Origin: an uncultured Lachnospiraceae bacterium
GTDB taxonomy: Bacteria; Bacillota; Clostridia; Lachnospirales; Lachnospiraceae
Direction of reading: 5' to 3'
Assembly: GCA_902779305.1 (NCBI GenBank)
Contig: CACZBD010000001.1
Location: 145,817-209,816, forward strand
DNA length: 64,000 nucleotides
Shown: piece after piece, positions 9,657 to 18,632 of the stretch
How the letters are laid out: each line of letters starts with the position of its first letter
How positions within the stretch are numbered: the stretch's first letter is position 1
Translations under genes and position numbers: made by a program
Notes under the pieces: model-generated
The model's input: the letters and a program-made list of their open reading frames with translations, nothing else
The model's database searches: none
Told to the model about the DNA's origin: nothing

Positions 9657-12600
9657 ATGAAAGAAAGACCAAAACTGAAGAAGCTGTTTCATCTGCTCGT
9701 TGCGCTTGCGGTCGCATTGATTATAATGCCCGCAAAGCCTGTTTACGCAGATGCGGATCCTATCGACGGATTTGTTATGGATGCCGAAACGCTGCCTGAC
9801 GGTTCTATAGGCGTTTTGTTCATAAGAGGAGGATCAAGCACTGACGGGGTAATATCGGGCGGCACGCTGTGGTACGGCGTGTTCGATCCGGATGGAGTTC
9901 TTCAGTGGACCGAAGAGTTCGTCGGCAGTGAGGAAACTGCCGCAAAGGAAGCCGCTCTTGCGATATATGACGGCAGGGCGCACGTTGCCTATACGACAAG
10001 TGATGACAGGATTGCATACACTTACCAGACAGACAATGGCTGGTCTGCCATTCATTTGATAGAGTCTAATAATTTCGGTAACGTTAACGGGCAATTATAC
10101 GGACCTGATATCGAAGTTGACGGGAATGATACAGCTCATATTGTTTATTTTGATACACGTGGTGCGAATGATGGAGACAACGCCGCTCAGCAGGATGTTA
10201 TGAAATGCACGGTCAATAACGGAACGCTGACAAAATCGGTATGTATTGGCGGGTACTATTCGAGAGGAGATCTTGGTGGATATGACAGAAGCAGCTGCTC
10301 TGTACCCGTAAAGATCACACATAATAAACTCACTGTTGTTTCCAAGAATCATGATTATTCGGTAGACAGCTATTCGGGCAAATATAGCAGTTACTCAATT
10401 GAGTTCAGAAATCCGGACAAGTCAGAGTATTTGGACTATAATTTTTCTTTTATTGATGCGTGCGACGACAGCTCCTCTGTTTACGCCCTGATTTACGGAG
10501 GAGATCCAGCCGCGTATTCCGTTCTTGAGTATCTCGGAGAAGATGTTAATTTCGTAAACGGACACACCTGTGCTGATTTCGGAAACTATGCTGCCGACAT
10601 GACGCTTGACGGTTCCGACAATATTTTTTATTCTGCCGCAAGCGGCAACAGTATTCTGTTCCACCAGAACGGGACTGCTATCGTAAAAACACTTCAGAAT
10701 GCAATCAGTCATAGAAAACTTACGACCGTACTTTCGGACGGTACGCAGTATTCCGTTTTTACAAATGCAGACGGAAACATCGTAGTGGCATATCTTGATG
10801 ATGGTGAACTTGTGGAACTGCTCCCGACGGGTCTTATCCCCGAGGATGTTTCTTCTGTCACATTTACGGCAACCGGATATGATTCCGGTGAGATCGGCGG
10901 AGTTACAGAAGGCGGAGAGTATGTCATTTACTACCCTGCAAAAAACGGTGACGCTGAAGAAACCATAACCGTACCGGAAGGTGAAGATGTTATAGAAGTA
11001 ACGGGGCTGGTGCCCGGTACTGTTTCCGTCGTGAAGAAAGCCTCATCCGAAATCAATGCGGATTCGGACCCGAAACAGTTTACGATCACCCGTGCGGATA
11101 CGCCGCAGCTTGTTGCATCGCAGCCCGCTGTCATAGACGGAAAAGGCAGCATTCCGACGGATGCTTCACATGAATATACGACCGGAGATCCCACGGCAGA
11201 GAATGTACAATGGACGGCCTGTACAGGCGCTCTGACAAACCTTGATCCCGGCACATATTATGTTCGCGTTGCCGCATCGGCCACTGTGCTGACATCCGAT
11301 GCGCAGGAGATAGAACTGGCGGAGTTTGTTCCCGCAAAGGAAGCGACGCCGACGGCAGCGTTTACCGCACTCGGGTGCAGTACCGGCGAGCTTTCGGGAC
11401 TTGTTTCCGGCGCGACCTATACGTTTGACGAGAGTGAATTTACAGTTGAGGCCGCTGCCACATCAAAATTACTGACGGACCTTTCCGCCGGAGAACATAC
11501 TCTGATTAAGAACGGAAACTATGAAACAACGGTTGACAGTGAAGAACAAAAGATAACGATCACGAAAGCTTCCACTCCGGTACTTATCGGTACAAATCCG
11601 ACAGAGATCGGAGGGAACGGAAGTATCAACACAGCGAATACGCACGAATATGTCACCGAAGATCCCGAAGACGATCCGGACTTGGTATCTTGGAATGACT
11701 GCAACGGGGCACTTGCAGTTGGAGCAGGGACATACTATATACGAGTAAAGCCTGACGGGGCAGTTCTTGCTTCGGACGTGGTCACGGTTACCCTTACCGA
11801 TCCTTATCAGGAGGAGACACCGGCTGCGACATTTACGGCAACAGGGAGCGCGAAGGGCACATTGTCAGGCCTGACAGCCGGAAATTATAAGATATCGCTT
11901 GGCGGAGAAGAGAGCACGTTTGTCATGGCAGAGGGCGTAACAACGCACGATCTTACAGGACTTACAGCAGGAAAGCTGTCGCTGGTCAGATTGGGAGATA
12001 ACGGTGAAACATCCGTTGACAGCCTCCCGCAGGAGATTACGATTACGAAAGCCGATACACCCACGCTTTCGCCTGTCAATCCGTCAAACCGCGGAAGAAA
12101 GGGCAGTATACCTACAACCGCTGCATACGAGTACAGGACATCATCACCTCAGGGTAATCCGGATGCCGTAGCATGGACGGCTTGTACCGGAGCCCTTACG
12201 GGACTTGAAGAGGGTACATATTATATTCGTATTGCAGCATCGGAAAGTACGCTTGCATCCGATGTGCAGGTGATAACGCTTGAGGTCGAAGAAATCGTTG
12301 TGGTGACTTTTAATGCAAACGGACACGGGAGTGCACCCGCACCGGTTGAGATCAAGAGCGGAAGTAAGATCCCTGAACCCGATGCGCCTTCAGCTACAGG
12401 ATATATCTTTGGCGGCTGGTACCTTCACAGTGATTGTAACGATGAAGACAGATGGCCATTCAACACATCCGGTCTTAACGGAGATGCAACTTTGTATGCG
12501 AAGTGGAGTCCCATCGCTTACTCGGTCGGATTTGATAAAAACCTTGCCACGGCGGCCGGAAATATGGAGAATCAGGCAAGGAAATACGATGACGGCGCAC

Positions 12601-14882
12601 CACTTCCGGCTTGTACATTTGTGGATTCCGAAAGCCTGGAATTCGCAGGCTGGAGCCTTGTTCCCGAAGGGACGGGGACCATTTACGCAGACGGGGCTGT
12701 CGGTAACTTTGCGAGTGAAAACGGAGCCATTGTTACGCTGTATGCTGTCTGGACAGAGGAAGACTGGGGCGATATCACGCCGGCAGATGTGGCCGATCTG
12801 AAAGCACAGGGCATCCGAAGCAGCAGGATTGGGAACGGGATCTGGATCGGCAGGATAGAAGATGTACCGTTCACCGGCGAAAATGTAACGCTTTCAGCCA
12901 ATGAGCTTCGCGTATATGACGGAAAGAAACTGCTTACGAACGGCGTTGATTACACCGCGAAATACTCGAATCAGAAAAATGTCGGAAATGCTGCAAGAGT
13001 TACCGTGACCGGAAAAGGGAATTACGGGTTCAGTTATTATAAGGAATTCGGTATTGTTCCCACATCGCTTCTGACAGTCGATCCGTTTGTATATACGCTC
13101 AAGGACATGCAATACAAAGCCGGCAACATCCAAAAGTCAAAACCGACAATCAGGTTCGGAAGGCTTACGCTGAAAGAAGGCACGGATTATACGCTTACCT
13201 ATGCTCCCGAAAACCCTGTCGATGTGGGAGAAGTCAAGGTGACCGTCACGGGAATGAACAGCTTTAAGAACACGGTTGTTCTTACATACCATATTTTCAC
13301 GGCAGAGACGACATTAAACAATGCGGTCATTGAACTGGATGAAACATATCCGCTTGTATACAGGGGACCCGACGATCCGGTAGAACCGCCCGTCAGGGTA
13401 AAACTGAATAAGAATGCAGACGGCTATATTCCGGCAGCAGATGCTGAAACAGGTGAGGAAAACTATGAAGTAAGATATGAAAATAACGAAAATGCCGGAA
13501 AAGCTACCGTGTGGGTGATCGGAAAGAATGCTTACGGCGGGTCAAAGAGCGTAACTTTCAAGATTGCACCAAAACCTCTTTCTCTTCATCCGGCAGGAGT
13601 GGCAAACGTTCTGGTCACCGGGAATACATCATATACCGGCTCTGCGATCAAACCGGAGATCGAAGTATTGGATGGATTCACAGCTGTTCCGGCAACAGAT
13701 TACAGCGTTTCATACAAGAACAATACAAACAGGGCAGGCGCCGACGAAACATCAGCCGCGGGAAAAGATATCGCCCCGGTAGTCACGGTCAAGCTTAAAG
13801 GCAATTATTCCGGAACGCTGACAAAGAAATTTGCCATAACGAGTCTGCAGCTTGCCGAAGAAGATCTTGTGATAACCGTTCCGGATATCAAACTCTCAAA
13901 GGCCAACCGGCAGATTACCGCTGCCATGATAAAGCCGACAGTCAAATACGGCAAAAAAACATTGAAAAATGGAACGGATTATTCCGTAGATTTTGCCCAT
14001 TCCGGAGGCAGCGTTTATGTTGCCATGATAACCCTGCAGGGAAATTACGCCAACAAACCGGGTGTCGAACATATAGACAAGCCGTTCAGGACATATCAGG
14101 CACAGGATACCCTTTCCGAAACGGACTTTGCATTTACGCTTAGCGGTACCACCTTCACCTATACCGGAGACAAGATAACACCGGCAGTTTCGATCACGGT
14201 AGCTGATCATCAGTATCAGGGTGCTGCTCTGAAGCTCGTAGAGGGACGGGATTTTACGGTGTCATATTCCAACAATGTCAATGCATCGGTAAATGCACCG
14301 GCTAACAAACAGCCGACGATCAAGGTAAAAGGAAAAGGGGCATACAAAGGGACGTTAACGAAAAACTTTACGATCGTTCCGATCAATGTCGAAGACCTTC
14401 GTGCCGATGAATGGGCGGTGACTGTCCCGGATGTAAAATGCGCGAATAGACAGCTCAGTCCCAAGGTTACGGTCACTGTGAAAGGCAAAACGCTCAAGGC
14501 CTCGGATTATTCACTGGTTTACGGGGATACAACGGCACCTACCGGTAATGAAAAGGCAACAGTCACTGTCAACTTTGCCGGCAATTATTCGGGAACAAAG
14601 GAAGGCCATTTCCGCGTCTATCAGACCGATATCACCAAGATGACATTTGTAAAGATCGCGGATCAGGATTATACCGGCTTATCCATCAGACCGGGTGAGA
14701 ATGAGATAAAGATCTACAAAACAAAACAGAAAAATGCTGCTGATGCACTCGTTTACGGGGTTGATTACACACTGGAATGGGAAGAAAACATTGCCACCGG
14801 AAGAGGTACCGTATACATCATAGGAATCGGAGAGTATGGAAACAGAAAGGCGCTCACGTTTAATATTAAACAAAAGAAATAG
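9657..14882 (+). CDS. 1741-aa secreted multi-repeat surface protein
   Basis: A Sec signal peptide (about residues 1-31, cleavage near VYA-DAD) is followed by an N-terminal region (about 35-395) with repeated short beta motifs reminiscent of a beta-propeller. Then come three homologous units of about 150-165 residues (starting near 400, 567 and 723), each with a TFTATG-type opening, an ITITKA.TP hinge and an ending TYYIRVAAS. Two InlB B-repeat-like modules follow (about 880-1040; GGWY and LYAKW motifs), then at least six YDG/MBG-like Ig repeats to the end (motifs such as DYTLTYAPEN, GNYSGT). No LPXTG, SLH or transmembrane anchor. Secreted adhesin or wall-associated protein is the likely class; ligand unknown. 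Confidence 0.85.
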   Translation: MKERPKLKKLFHLLVALAVALIIMPAKPVYADADPIDGFVMDAETLPDGSIGVLFIRGGSSTDGVISGGTLWYGVFDPDGVLQWTEEFVGSEETAAKEAALAIYDGRAHVAYTTSDDRIAYTYQTDNGWSAIHLIESNNFGNVNGQLYGPDIEVDGNDTAHIVYFDTRGANDGDNAAQQDVMKCTVNNGTLTKSVCIGGYYSRGDLGGYDRSSCSVPVKITHNKLTVVSKNHDYSVDSYSGKYSSYSIEFRNPDKSEYLDYNFSFIDACDDSSSVYALIYGGDPAAYSVLEYLGEDVNFVNGHTCADFGNYAADMTLDGSDNIFYSAASGNSILFHQNGTAIVKTLQNAISHRKLTTVLSDGTQYSVFTNADGNIVVAYLDDGELVELLPTGLIPEDVSSVTFTATGYDSGEIGGVTEGGEYVIYYPAKNGDAEETITVPEGEDVIEVTGLVPGTVSVVKKASSEINADSDPKQFTITRADTPQLVASQPAVIDGKGSIPTDASHEYTTGDPTAENVQWTACTGALTNLDPGTYYVRVAASATVLTSDAQEIELAEFVPAKEATPTAAFTALGCSTGELSGLVSGATYTFDESEFTVEAAATSKLLTDLSAGEHTLIKNGNYETTVDSEEQKITITKASTPVLIGTNPTEIGGNGSINTANTHEYVTEDPEDDPDLVSWNDCNGALAVGAGTYYIRVKPDGAVLASDVVTVTLTDPYQEETPAATFTATGSAKGTLSGLTAGNYKISLGGEESTFVMAEGVTTHDLTGLTAGKLSLVRLGDNGETSVDSLPQEITITKADTPTLSPVNPSNRGRKGSIPTTAAYEYRTSSPQGNPDAVAWTACTGALTGLEEGTYYIRIAASESTLASDVQVITLEVEEIVVVTFNANGHGSAPAPVEIKSGSKIPEPDAPSATGYIFGGWYLHSDCNDEDRWPFNTSGLNGDATLYAKWSPIAYSVGFDKNLATAAGNMENQARKYDDGAPLPACTFVDSESLEFAGWSLVPEGTGTIYADGAVGNFASENGAIVTLYAVWTEEDWGDITPADVADLKAQGIRSSRIGNGIWIGRIEDVPFTGENVTLSANELRVYDGKKLLTNGVDYTAKYSNQKNVGNAARVTVTGKGNYGFSYYKEFGIVPTSLLTVDPFVYTLKDMQYKAGNIQKSKPTIRFGRLTLKEGTDYTLTYAPENPVDVGEVKVTVTGMNSFKNTVVLTYHIFTAETTLNNAVIELDETYPLVYRGPDDPVEPPVRVKLNKNADGYIPAADAETGEENYEVRYENNENAGKATVWVIGKNAYGGSKSVTFKIAPKPLSLHPAGVANVLVTGNTSYTGSAIKPEIEVLDGFTAVPATDYSVSYKNNTNRAGADETSAAGKDIAPVVTVKLKGNYSGTLTKKFAITSLQLAEEDLVITVPDIKLSKANRQITAAMIKPTVKYGKKTLKNGTDYSVDFAHSGGSVYVAMITLQGNYANKPGVEHIDKPFRTYQAQDTLSETDFAFTLSGTTFTYTGDKITPAVSITVADHQYQGAALKLVEGRDFTVSYSNNVNASVNAPANKQPTIKVKGKGAYKGTLTKNFTIVPINVEDLRADEWAVTVPDVKCANRQLSPKVTVTVKGKTLKASDYSLVYGDTTAPTGNEKATVTVNFAGNYSGTKEGHFRVYQTDITKMTFVKIADQDYTGLSIRPGENEIKIYKTKQKNAADALVYGVDYTLEWEENIATGRGTVYIIGIGEYGNRKALTFNIKQKK

Positions 14883-14917
14883 CCATTTCACTGTGCGAAT
14901 TTACAGGCAGTAAAACA

Positions 14918-14950
14918 AAGGCGTTCATCCGTTACCGGATGGACGCCTTA
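14918..14950. terminator. Bidirectional terminator between convergent genes
   Basis: AAGGCGTTCATCCG, a 4-nt loop, then CGGATGGACGCCTT. It lies between the 1741-aa protein gene and the convergent vanW-like gene and can serve both. Confidence 0.75.
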
Positions 14951-14982
14951 ACTATTGTAAAAGTCAATACGATCCACGCTCT

Positions 14983-15813
14983 TTATTTTGCGGCCGTCTG
15001 CGTCACAACAAGGTCACTTGTGTCGTAAAGCACCTGCGCGTGATTTTTACGGATGAGTTTCTTTTCTAACTGATTGCCGGTAACAGGGTCTGTTTTGATG
15101 CGATAGATCTCCCCGTTTCTGAATACGATACCGTTTTCATCGGAAAAGAATTCATTTTCCGCCTTAATATGGTATCTGTTCATCTGCGGTCCGCTTGCCC
15201 GCAGTTCTCCGCAGAGGTATTCGTCAGTGGTGTATACGATCAGCTGGTAGGTTCTTTCGGTTGGATTCTTAAATCTGTAGTCCAGATAGTTATATACGAT
15301 GGAGGTGCCGGTCCCGAAAGGGATCTTGCGTTTATAATCCGGGAACAGATCGAATCTGTCGTGGTGATGATGCTCGACGATCTCCATGTCTGAGTGCAGG
15401 ATCATCCAGTGTATGAGGTTTGTCATCTGACACATCCCGCCGCCCACGCCGGGCGCGGTTTTGCCGGAAGATATGGTAAGGCCTTCTTTGTAACCTCTTT
15501 GCGCGCTTGTTTTTCCGACAAGATACCAGAACGAAAAGATCTCTCCCGGACGGATCAGGATGCCGTTGATCTTGGGCGCGGCGATCGAAAGGTTGACTGC
15601 TTTATTTTCCTGAAGCTGCATATCCACATTGCCGAGCCTGCGTCTGATCAGCGAATTGTGACAGTAGATCACATAGGGAAGCTTGCCGGGCTGCTTTGTC
15701 TTGGCAAGCTTGTTTACGCTCAGCAGGTTTTTCACGGATCTTTCGATGATGCATTTTCTCCGTGATATCGCATATGTAAGTGGAGATATTTCGCAAAACA
15801 GTTTTCTTTTCAT
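14983..15813 (-). CDS. VanW family protein
   Basis: 276 aa. The VanW-like core (about residues 45-180) contains the RPGEIFSFWYLVGKTS segment and the GVGGGMCQM signature (residues 122-130). Proteins of this family occur in vancomycin-resistance clusters and alone in many Clostridia; their biochemical role is unknown, though association with the cell envelope is common. Here it is a single gene with no van ligase or dehydrogenase nearby, so it should not be read as resistance. A run of four histidines (148-151) lies after the signature. No Shine-Dalgarno sequence precedes the ATG, and a -10 element ends only 7 bases upstream. Confidence 0.88.
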   Translation of the reverse strand: MKRKLFCEISPLTYAISRRKCIIERSVKNLLSVNKLAKTKQPGKLPYVIYCHNSLIRRRLGNVDMQLQENKAVNLSIAAPKINGILIRPGEIFSFWYLVGKTSAQRGYKEGLTISSGKTAPGVGGGMCQMTNLIHWMILHSDMEIVEHHHHDRFDLFPDYKRKIPFGTGTSIVYNYLDYRFKNPTERTYQLIVYTTDEYLCGELRASGPQMNRYHIKAENEFFSDENGIVFRNGEIYRIKTDPVTGNQLEKKLIRKNHAQVLYDTSDLVVTQTAAK

Positions 15814-15820
15814 ATTTATG

Positions 15821-15829
15821 AGTATACCA
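15821..15829 (-). promoter_or_regulatory. Extended -10 element very close to the vanW start
   Basis: Minus-strand TGGTATACT ends 7 bases before the ATG of the vanW-like gene, so transcription would begin at or next to the start codon (possible leaderless mRNA). Confidence 0.4.
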
Positions 15830-15928
15830 GAAGATTAGACTTTTGGGGGTAGCGATCCCCCCGTTTTTTGTATATGATCATATTATGAGACGTTTGTGTC
15901 TTGAAAATGATCAGATAGAGAGAAGACC

Positions 15929-16282
15929 ATGAACAATAAAAATCATACAAGAGCAAAGATCCTGACCATGATCCCGGTGATCGCATTCGTGATCAGCGCC
16001 GCAATTCTGGTGCCGCTGACGATCAGTTATTTTTCCACGGGAAGCGATGTGACCGCCGTCGCGATCATCCTCGCAGGTACAGTATGTCTGAGCGCGACTA
16101 CGCTGCCGTGCGTGGTGTTGTCTGTTTTGGGAACAGTGTTTGCCGCAAAGGCAAAGAAAGAGGGGCAGATGGCATCCCGCAAATTCTTTGTGATCGGGAT
16201 CGTCGAGCTCGTTGTTTACAGCCTCGGTGTGATCGGCGCGATCGTCGCGGTAATCATGGCGATCATCGCCGCAACAAGGTGA
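15929..16282 (+). CDS. Small three-TM membrane protein
   Basis: 117 aa, hydrophobic, with three predicted membrane segments (about residues 12-32, 40-65 and 87-115) separated by a short basic, Lys/Ala-rich loop (AAKAKKEGQMASRK). It resembles the small DUF4190-like proteins of Firmicutes in arrangement, but I cannot assign a family. It is 28 bases upstream of the lipoprotein gene at 16311 and probably co-transcribed with it. The ribosome site is weak (AGAGAGAAG). Confidence 0.65.
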   Translation: MNNKNHTRAKILTMIPVIAFVISAAILVPLTISYFSTGSDVTAVAIILAGTVCLSATTLPCVVLSVLGTVFAAKAKKEGQMASRKFFVIGIVELVVYSLGVIGAIVAVIMAIIAATR

Positions 16283-16310
16283 GAAAAACCATTTTTGGGA
16301 GAGGATTCAT

Positions 16311-17255
16311 ATGCGAAGATCAATTCTGACAGTTGGCTTTTTTCTGATCGGCTGCGTGCTCCTTGCCGGATGCGGAAGCCGGGAAGCGGCATCTGCCGAT
16401 GCCCCGGAACCCGTGCGGGAAGAAGCAGAGGAGCAGGTGATTTTGACTGAAACGCCTGAACAGGAAGCGACTGAACCGGAGGAACCGGAAATTCCTGAAA
16501 AGGAAGTGATCGAACCGGAAGTGACAGGACCGGAGGAACAGTTAATTACCGATCTTAAAAATAATTACTATGTTCACACGTTTGATTCTTATGAGGATCT
16601 GCTTTGTTTGTACAAGGAAGCACAGGACAGACATTACACGGACGAACAGATCGAGCTGATCTTCGGATACGGGGAGGCGCTTCTTCAGTACGGCTGGCCG
16701 GATGAGACATCCTCCTATGATGTCGGATATGTCTATTATGATGTGGACGATGACGGGAAGGATGAGATGATCCTCACGTTCGACAATGAGATCGTTGAAA
16801 TCTACAGTTATTTCGGAAAGAAAGTGAAACGGTTCTTTTCGGCATGGTATGGAGATGAGATAACGCTGTATCCCGGGGGGATCCTTAAGAAATATGCACC
16901 TGAGACTGCGGATTTTCCGGGCACATCATGGTATTCGTATGATGCGGGTCTTGGCGAGTATTTTGCGGATTTTGAAGAGTCGAACGGAGAGTACTATGTG
17001 TTCTGCCACTATGATTTTTCCGGTCCGGAGCGGGATGCGCTGGAAGCCAAACTTCGCGAGGATCCTGATGCGGATATGCCGGTCTGGATCTATGAATTCG
17101 AGGATATGCTGACGAAATCCGATTATCAGAAGCTCATCCCCAAGAGTAAGCCCATAAAGCTTCCGGCAGGAGAAAAACTCGCAGACATCGAACTTCCGGA
17201 CGGCTATACACCAAGGTATGAGGCAAATGAAGAACACGAGGAGGGATCATTCTGA
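16311..17255 (+). CDS. Lipoprotein with acidic Pro/Glu-rich linker
   Basis: 314 aa. Signal peptide with lipobox LLAGCG (Cys about residue 21), then a Glu/Pro-rich spacer (about 25-75) that would lift the domain off the membrane. The globular part (about 78-314) contains a DVDDDGKDE calcium-loop-like motif (about residue 144) followed by MILTFDNEIVEIYSYFG, the pattern of FG-GAP/VCBS-like lipoproteins common in Lachnospiraceae. GGGAGAGG precedes the ATG. Its stop codon abuts, with no spacer, the stop of the convergent anti-sigma-like gene. Function unknown. Confidence 0.8.
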   Translation: MRRSILTVGFFLIGCVLLAGCGSREAASADAPEPVREEAEEQVILTETPEQEATEPEEPEIPEKEVIEPEVTGPEEQLITDLKNNYYVHTFDSYEDLLCLYKEAQDRHYTDEQIELIFGYGEALLQYGWPDETSSYDVGYVYYDVDDDGKDEMILTFDNEIVEIYSYFGKKVKRFFSAWYGDEITLYPGGILKKYAPETADFPGTSWYSYDAGLGEYFADFEESNGEYYVFCHYDFSGPERDALEAKLREDPDADMPVWIYEFEDMLTKSDYQKLIPKSKPIKLPAGEKLADIELPDGYTPRYEANEEHEEGSF

Positions 17256-18062
17256 TTACGGGATCTCGAATTCTATGCTTTCCTCACCGATGGTGAGCGT
17301 GTAGGTTCCTGCAGACAGCTTCAGATCCGAAAGATCAAGCGTCAGCGGATCCGTTTCGACCAGGATCTGATCAAGGGAACCTGCGTCTATGGATCTTTCC
17401 GAACCGTTAGCGGCGGTTCCGGTGATGGTATAGTCGGTATTTCCGATATCGGCCGGAAGGCTTCCGCTGATCCGGACAGTGAGCAGTCCGTTATGGTAGT
17501 CAGCTTCTGTGAGTCCGATGCCTTCTTCGGATATCGCCTCCTCGGCAGCCTTTGCCGATTCACGTCCTGTATCTTCCGTAGCCTCGGCGGCATTGATCGA
17601 AGCCGCGTCCTGAACGGGTTCAGGCTCTGCTGCGGTTTCCGCAGCTTCCATAGGAGCCTCGGCCTCTGCTTCATAGCCGCTTGTATCGTAAACATTTTCA
17701 GGAGCCTCCGCGGCAGCATCTGCAGCTTCCATGGGGGCTTCTGCAGCAGCCTCTGCCACCGAAGCAGGCGCTTCTGCAGCGGCTTCCTCTGCTTCGTAAG
17801 CCGGTGCGGCAGCCTCGGAAGCGCTTTGTGTTGCGCCGTTTTTTAACAGAGCGGGCAGGGCAAGCGCCACGCCGATCAGAAGAAATGCTGCGGCAGCAGC
17901 CGGGAGCGCGATGAGGAGACCCTTACGGAAATTGGTGATCTTAGCTTTGGCCGGCTTTTCACTGCCCGGTTTCTGCTTTGTATCATGCAGTTCAAAAGCT
18001 GCTTCGTCGATATATTTTGGATCAAGCCCCGAGAGGGCATTCATCAGATCATCTCTGTTCAC
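17256..18062 (-). CDS. Anti-sigma-like single-TM membrane protein
   Basis: 268 aa. A short cytoplasmic N-terminus (1-45, MNRDDLMNALSGLDPKYIDE) is followed by one membrane helix (about 47-72, Ala/Leu-rich), a low-complexity extracellular stretch of Ala, Glu and Pro (about 77-178, with repeated AEAP and EAAA words) and a C-terminal beta-rich domain (about 183-268). The ATG overlaps the stop of the upstream ECF sigma gene by 4 bases (ATGA-type coupling). This is the usual layout of a sigma factor with its membrane anti-sigma partner, so binding of the sigma factor by the N-terminus is inferred. The N-terminal segment is short and lacks a Zn-binding HxxxCxxC motif, so it is not a classical ZAS domain. 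Confidence 0.75.
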   Translation of the reverse strand: MNRDDLMNALSGLDPKYIDEAAFELHDTKQKPGSEKPAKAKITNFRKGLLIALPAAAAAFLLIGVALALPALLKNGATQSASEAAAPAYEAEEAAAEAPASVAEAAAEAPMEAADAAAEAPENVYDTSGYEAEAEAPMEAAETAAEPEPVQDAASINAAEATEDTGRESAKAAEEAISEEGIGLTEADYHNGLLTVRISGSLPADIGNTDYTITGTAANGSERSIDAGSLDQILVETDPLTLDLSDLKLSAGTYTLTIGEESIEFEIP

Positions 18063-18616
18063 AGTTCATATCCCTCCTGTATGAGGCAATTTTTCAGCTT
18101 CTGACGCAACCTGAAGAGCAGTGATTTTACCGCGGATTCCGACATCGAAAGCTCGTCTGCGATCTCGGAAAGAGAATCAACGTAGAAGTAGCGTCTTACA
18201 AAAACGATCCGGTCATTTGTGCTTAACCCTGCAAGAAAACCGTTGATGTGGCCGGATAAGAGATTCAGGTCGACGATATCTTCGGTGGAAGAAGTGCCGG
18301 CAACCTCCGTGAGTTCGTCAAGCGCGAGGGCGGTCTGCCCGGATCCGCGCTTGATGGAATGCAGCTTCCTGTAAAGCGTGAGCGCGTGGTTCCTTACGAT
18401 CGCAGCGAGGTACGGGCCCAGCAGAGAAGGCCGTTCTTCGGGCATGGAATTCCAGGCCGAAAGATAGGTATCGTTGATACATTCCTCGGAATCTTCCTCG
18501 TTGGAAACGATATTCCTTGCGATCTTTCTGCAATAGGCACCGTACTTGCTGTTGGTTTCCGTTATGGCGTTTTCACTTCTTTCCCAGTAAAGGGCGACGA
18601 TCTCGTGGTCCTGCAT
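18059..18616 (-). CDS. ECF-type RNA polymerase sigma factor
   Basis: 185 aa, the normal size for a group 4 sigma factor. Region 2 spans about residues 8-80 (with the NDTYLSAWNSMPEERP segment typical of region 2.2-2.4) and region 4 about 120-180 (DSLSEIADELSMSESAVKSLLFRLRQKLK, an HTH). It lies between the VWA lipoprotein gene (17 bases upstream) and the anti-sigma-like gene (4-base overlap). An ECF-like promoter stands in front of the operon, so positive autoregulation is likely. The signal is probably envelope-related, but unknown. Confidence 0.92.
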   Translation of the reverse strand: MQDHEIVALYWERSENAITETNSKYGAYCRKIARNIVSNEEDSEECINDTYLSAWNSMPEERPSLLGPYLAAIVRNHALTLYRKLHSIKRGSGQTALALDELTEVAGTSSTEDIVDLNLLSGHINGFLAGLSTNDRIVFVRRYFYVDSLSEIADELSMSESAVKSLLFRLRQKLKNCLIQEGYEL

Positions 18617-18632
18617 GCTTTGTAGGATGTGA

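Noticed and set aside
14983..15813. Vancomycin-resistance locus because of VanW
   Set aside because: No vanH, ligase, vanX, vanY, or vanR/S genes nearby; VanW-like proteins are common outside resistance clusters.
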